Shown: piece after piece, positions 5,576 through 7,435 of the stretch
Numbering within the stretch: the stretch's first letter is position 1
How the letters are laid out: every line of letters begins with the position of its first letter
The notes under the pieces: generated by a model
Databases searched by the model: none
The model's input: the letters and a program-made list of their open reading frames with translations, nothing else
Told to the model about the DNA's origin: nothing
Translations under genes and position numbers: made by a program
NCBI GenBank assembly: GCA_022447405.1
Contig: JAKVCE010000101.1
Location: 1 to 7,435, forward strand
Origin: Planctomycetota bacterium
GTDB taxonomy: Bacteria > Planctomycetota > UBA1135 > GCA-002686595
Reading direction: 5' to 3'
Length of the DNA stretch: 7,435 bases

Positions 5576-7435
5576 CTAATCATCTTCAGAGAGCCCGCTG
5601 AACTTGATCGGCGGGTTGTAGATGAAGGGCAGCGCGTAGCGCGTCTCCTCGTGCGCGATCCAAGAGCCGAGGTCCTCTGGCATGTGCTCCTCGACGAACT
5701 GGATCGGCGAGGCTGGGACACCCCACAGGTGCCCATCCCTAGAGGCGGCGAGGACGCCGAGCTGCTCACCGCTCCCGCGGAACACCACATCCGTGATCTC
5801 ACCGCGCGCGGCCTCGTGGATCCAATGAGCCTCTCCGTCCTCGACGCTCCAGAGCTGAACGACTCCGTCGGCTGACCCCGTCACCGCGAAGCCGGCTTCA
5901 CGGTTTAGGTCTGCGGTCAGGACGTCCGCTTCGTGGTGAGTCTCGTTGTCCCGGATCATCGCTCCGGTGCTCGAGTCGAGGATCCTCGCGTATCGCCGAT
6001 CACCGGGCGTGCCGAGCAAGAGCTCACCATCCGCGCTGCTCTTGAGAGCGCGCATCTGCACCCCTCGCGAGACCCCGACCTCTTCTCCTGTCTTCACATC
6101 GAACATCCGAATGCGACGCTCGGAGGTGTTGACGAACAGCACATCTCCGTCCTTGTGGAACAGGAGCTCGAAGATCGTGACGGTGGCCTTCGTCATGCTC
6201 TCAAAAGAGAGCGTCTTGCCCTCGACGCCAGCCTCCATCGCGTGCAGCTTGACCTCCGCACCTTCACCTGCCGTCGCGACCCACTCCCCGTCCGGGCAGG
6301 TAGCGACGCAGCCAGCGGAGCCTAGCTCCTCCGTACCTCCGCCCTCTCTCCAAGCGAAGGCCACCCCCTCCTCGTTGAGCCCGCCGCCCCGTCGCTCGTC
6401 TCCGTCTGCAGAGGTCACGGGTCGCCCGGTCTCTAGCGCCCAGCGGAGCTCGAGCGCTTCGAGGTCCAAGCGCCCCACACCGCCATCGCCCCAGAGGAGG
6501 AGCCCGCCTCCTGCTGGCGCGTCGGACATGCCACGCACCCCGCCGATCACGCCAGTGTCGATCGGCGTGACAGCGCCCGTCTCCAGCTCCCACGCCCCGA
6601 GGACTCCGTTCTCATGTCGAACCAAGGTGCGCCCCTCGGAGTGCACCAGCTGCAGGGGAGCGCCGAGCTGGCTGTAGGTGTTCGGCGAGCCCGCGCGTTG
6701 GACCATGTACCAGACGGGGGCGTACTTGGTCGTGGAGAGCGAGGCTAAGCGGGTGCCGTCACGGCTCCAACGCAGACCCGTGTGTAAGTAGGCGCTGCTG
6801 AGGCGCTCGATGTGGGCGCCGTCTCTTAGGTCGAAGATGTCGACGCTGCGGGTGCCGTTCGATGCGGCGAAGCGGTCGCCGCGTGGATCGAAGGACGCGT
6901 CAAAGAAGGCGCGCTCGCCGTGAACGGAGCTCTGCTCTTCGAGCGTCGCTACAGACCAGACCCGCGCCGTACCGAAGCCGTCCCGTGACCGCTCTCCACC
7001 CCAGGAGAGGAGGTGCTCGTCCCCTTCAGAGAGGAGCAGACCCGAGAGGTGCTCCCCGTGGCTGAGCTCTCCAAGGCGCGCTCCTCGGGTGAGATCCCAG
7101 AGCTCGACCTCGCCAGCCTTGGTCCCGATCGCGAACAGCGCCCCTCGGGGGCCGCTCCCCATCACCGTGACAGGCTCGGACATCGCGATCTCGAGGCCGA
7201 GCGCGCCGCTAGCGACGTCGAAGCTCCTGAAGACGCCCCCCTCATCACGCGTGAGGAGTACCTCACCCCCGCTCATGACGTCGACCTCTACGATTGGCGA
7301 CTCCACCTCGAGCTGCACCAGCGGCTCCCCACCGAAGGGCGCTATGTGAGCCGCTCCCTCCGCAGTGACCACGACCACGAGCTCCCCATCTAGCGAGGCC
7401 ACGGCGTGCTTGAGCTCCAGCTCCAGCCTGCGCTC
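5576..7435 (-). CDS. WD40-like beta-propeller protein, 5' end beyond the window
   Basis: The frame is open from the right edge (7435) to TAG at 5576-5578, giving 619 visible residues. A GTG at 7402 lies inside an apparent blade (KHAVASLDGEL), so the true start is probably off the window. Numbering from the edge, blade-end strands of WD40 type recur at about 28 (AHIAPFG), 68 (FRSFDVASG), 110 (VELWDLTRG), 157 (ARVWSV), 198 (VDIFDLRDG), 240 (PVWYMV), 279 (LGAWELETG), 321 (GRLDLEALE), 359 (AFAWREG), 395 (VKLHAME), 442 (IRMFDVKTG), 483 (ARILDSSTG), 526 (VQLWSVEDG) and 569 (HLWGVPA). Fourteen units would fit two seven-bladed propellers, with an extra tail of about 45 residues ending in acidic SEDD. 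Such proteins usually act as binding scaffolds, and in Planctomycetota the propeller is often fused to an N-terminal Ser/Thr kinase; nothing visible confirms that here. No signal peptide can be judged because the N-terminus is missing. Confidence 0.85.
   Translation of the reverse strand, partial: ERRLELELKHAVASLDGELVVVVTAEGAAHIAPFGGEPLVQLEVESPIVEVDVMSGGEVLLTRDEGGVFRSFDVASGALGLEIAMSEPVTVMGSGPRGALFAIGTKAGEVELWDLTRGARLGELSHGEHLSGLLLSEGDEHLLSWGGERSRDGFGTARVWSVATLEEQSSVHGERAFFDASFDPRGDRFAASNGTRSVDIFDLRDGAHIERLSSAYLHTGLRWSRDGTRLASLSTTKYAPVWYMVQRAGSPNTYSQLGAPLQLVHSEGRTLVRHENGVLGAWELETGAVTPIDTGVIGGVRGMSDAPAGGGLLLWGDGGVGRLDLEALELRWALETGRPVTSADGDERRGGGLNEEGVAFAWREGGGTEELGSAGCVATCPDGEWVATAGEGAEVKLHAMEAGVEGKTLSFESMTKATVTIFELLFHKDGDVLFVNTSERRIRMFDVKTGEEVGVSRGVQMRALKSSADGELLLGTPGDRRYARILDSSTGAMIRDNETHHEADVLTADLNREAGFAVTGSADGVVQLWSVEDGEAHWIHEAARGEITDVVFRGSGEQLGVLAASRDGHLWGVPASPIQFVEEHMPEDLGSWIAHEETRYALPFIYNPPIKFSGLSEDD

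Noticed and set aside
5946..6677. Plus-strand open frame of 243 codons opposite the WD40 gene
   Set aside because: It is Ser/Pro/Arg-rich with no domain, while the minus strand shows regular propeller repeats across the whole stretch.

Overview
The window is GC-rich and reads as chromosomal bacterial sequence. The best taxonomic clue is the secreted protein at 2947-5265. It carries a dockerin-like DxNxNG repeat ending in PDEC, followed by a Cys-rich C-terminal module ending in a YQLWYRDP...PCG...NLTNGV-type motif. I associate this combination with large secreted proteins of Planctomycetota, especially marine lineages. That assignment comes from recalled family knowledge, not a search, and I cannot name a species. 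No tRNA, rRNA, CRISPR array, insertion sequence or phage gene was seen.

Layout from left to right. (1) Bases 1-1236, minus strand: the N-terminal two thirds of a divergent aldehyde:ferredoxin oxidoreductase (AOR)-family protein, running off the left edge. Its frame has no stop inside the window, and longer-looking plus-strand frames over it are spurious. (2) Bases 1257-2090, plus strand: a compact site-2-type M50 membrane metalloprotease, divergent from the AOR gene with only 20 bp between the proposed start codons. (3) Bases 2087-2875, minus strand: a classical short-chain dehydrogenase/reductase (SDR), tail to tail with the protease and sharing a CTAG in which each strand reads its own stop. 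(4) A 71-bp gap with a strong inverted repeat. (5) Bases 2947-5265, minus strand: a 772-residue exported multidomain protein. (6) A 310-bp intergenic region with a candidate promoter for that gene. (7) Bases 5576-7435, minus strand: a WD40-like beta-propeller protein whose 5' end lies beyond the right edge.

The genes do not form an obvious pathway. The protease and AOR genes may share regulatory DNA. The SDR, the secreted protein and the WD40 gene are on one strand, but gaps and hairpins suggest separate units. The points most worth a second look are the AOR homologue, where residues matching the catalytic Glu and a pterin-contacting Asn of the Pyrococcus furiosus enzyme appear replaced while the Cys cluster and the DxxGxD motif are kept; a threefold repeated unit in the secreted protein; the SDR with Cys in place of the catalytic-tetrad Asn; and a 14-blade count in the WD40 protein. 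I did not find a convincing new multigene system.
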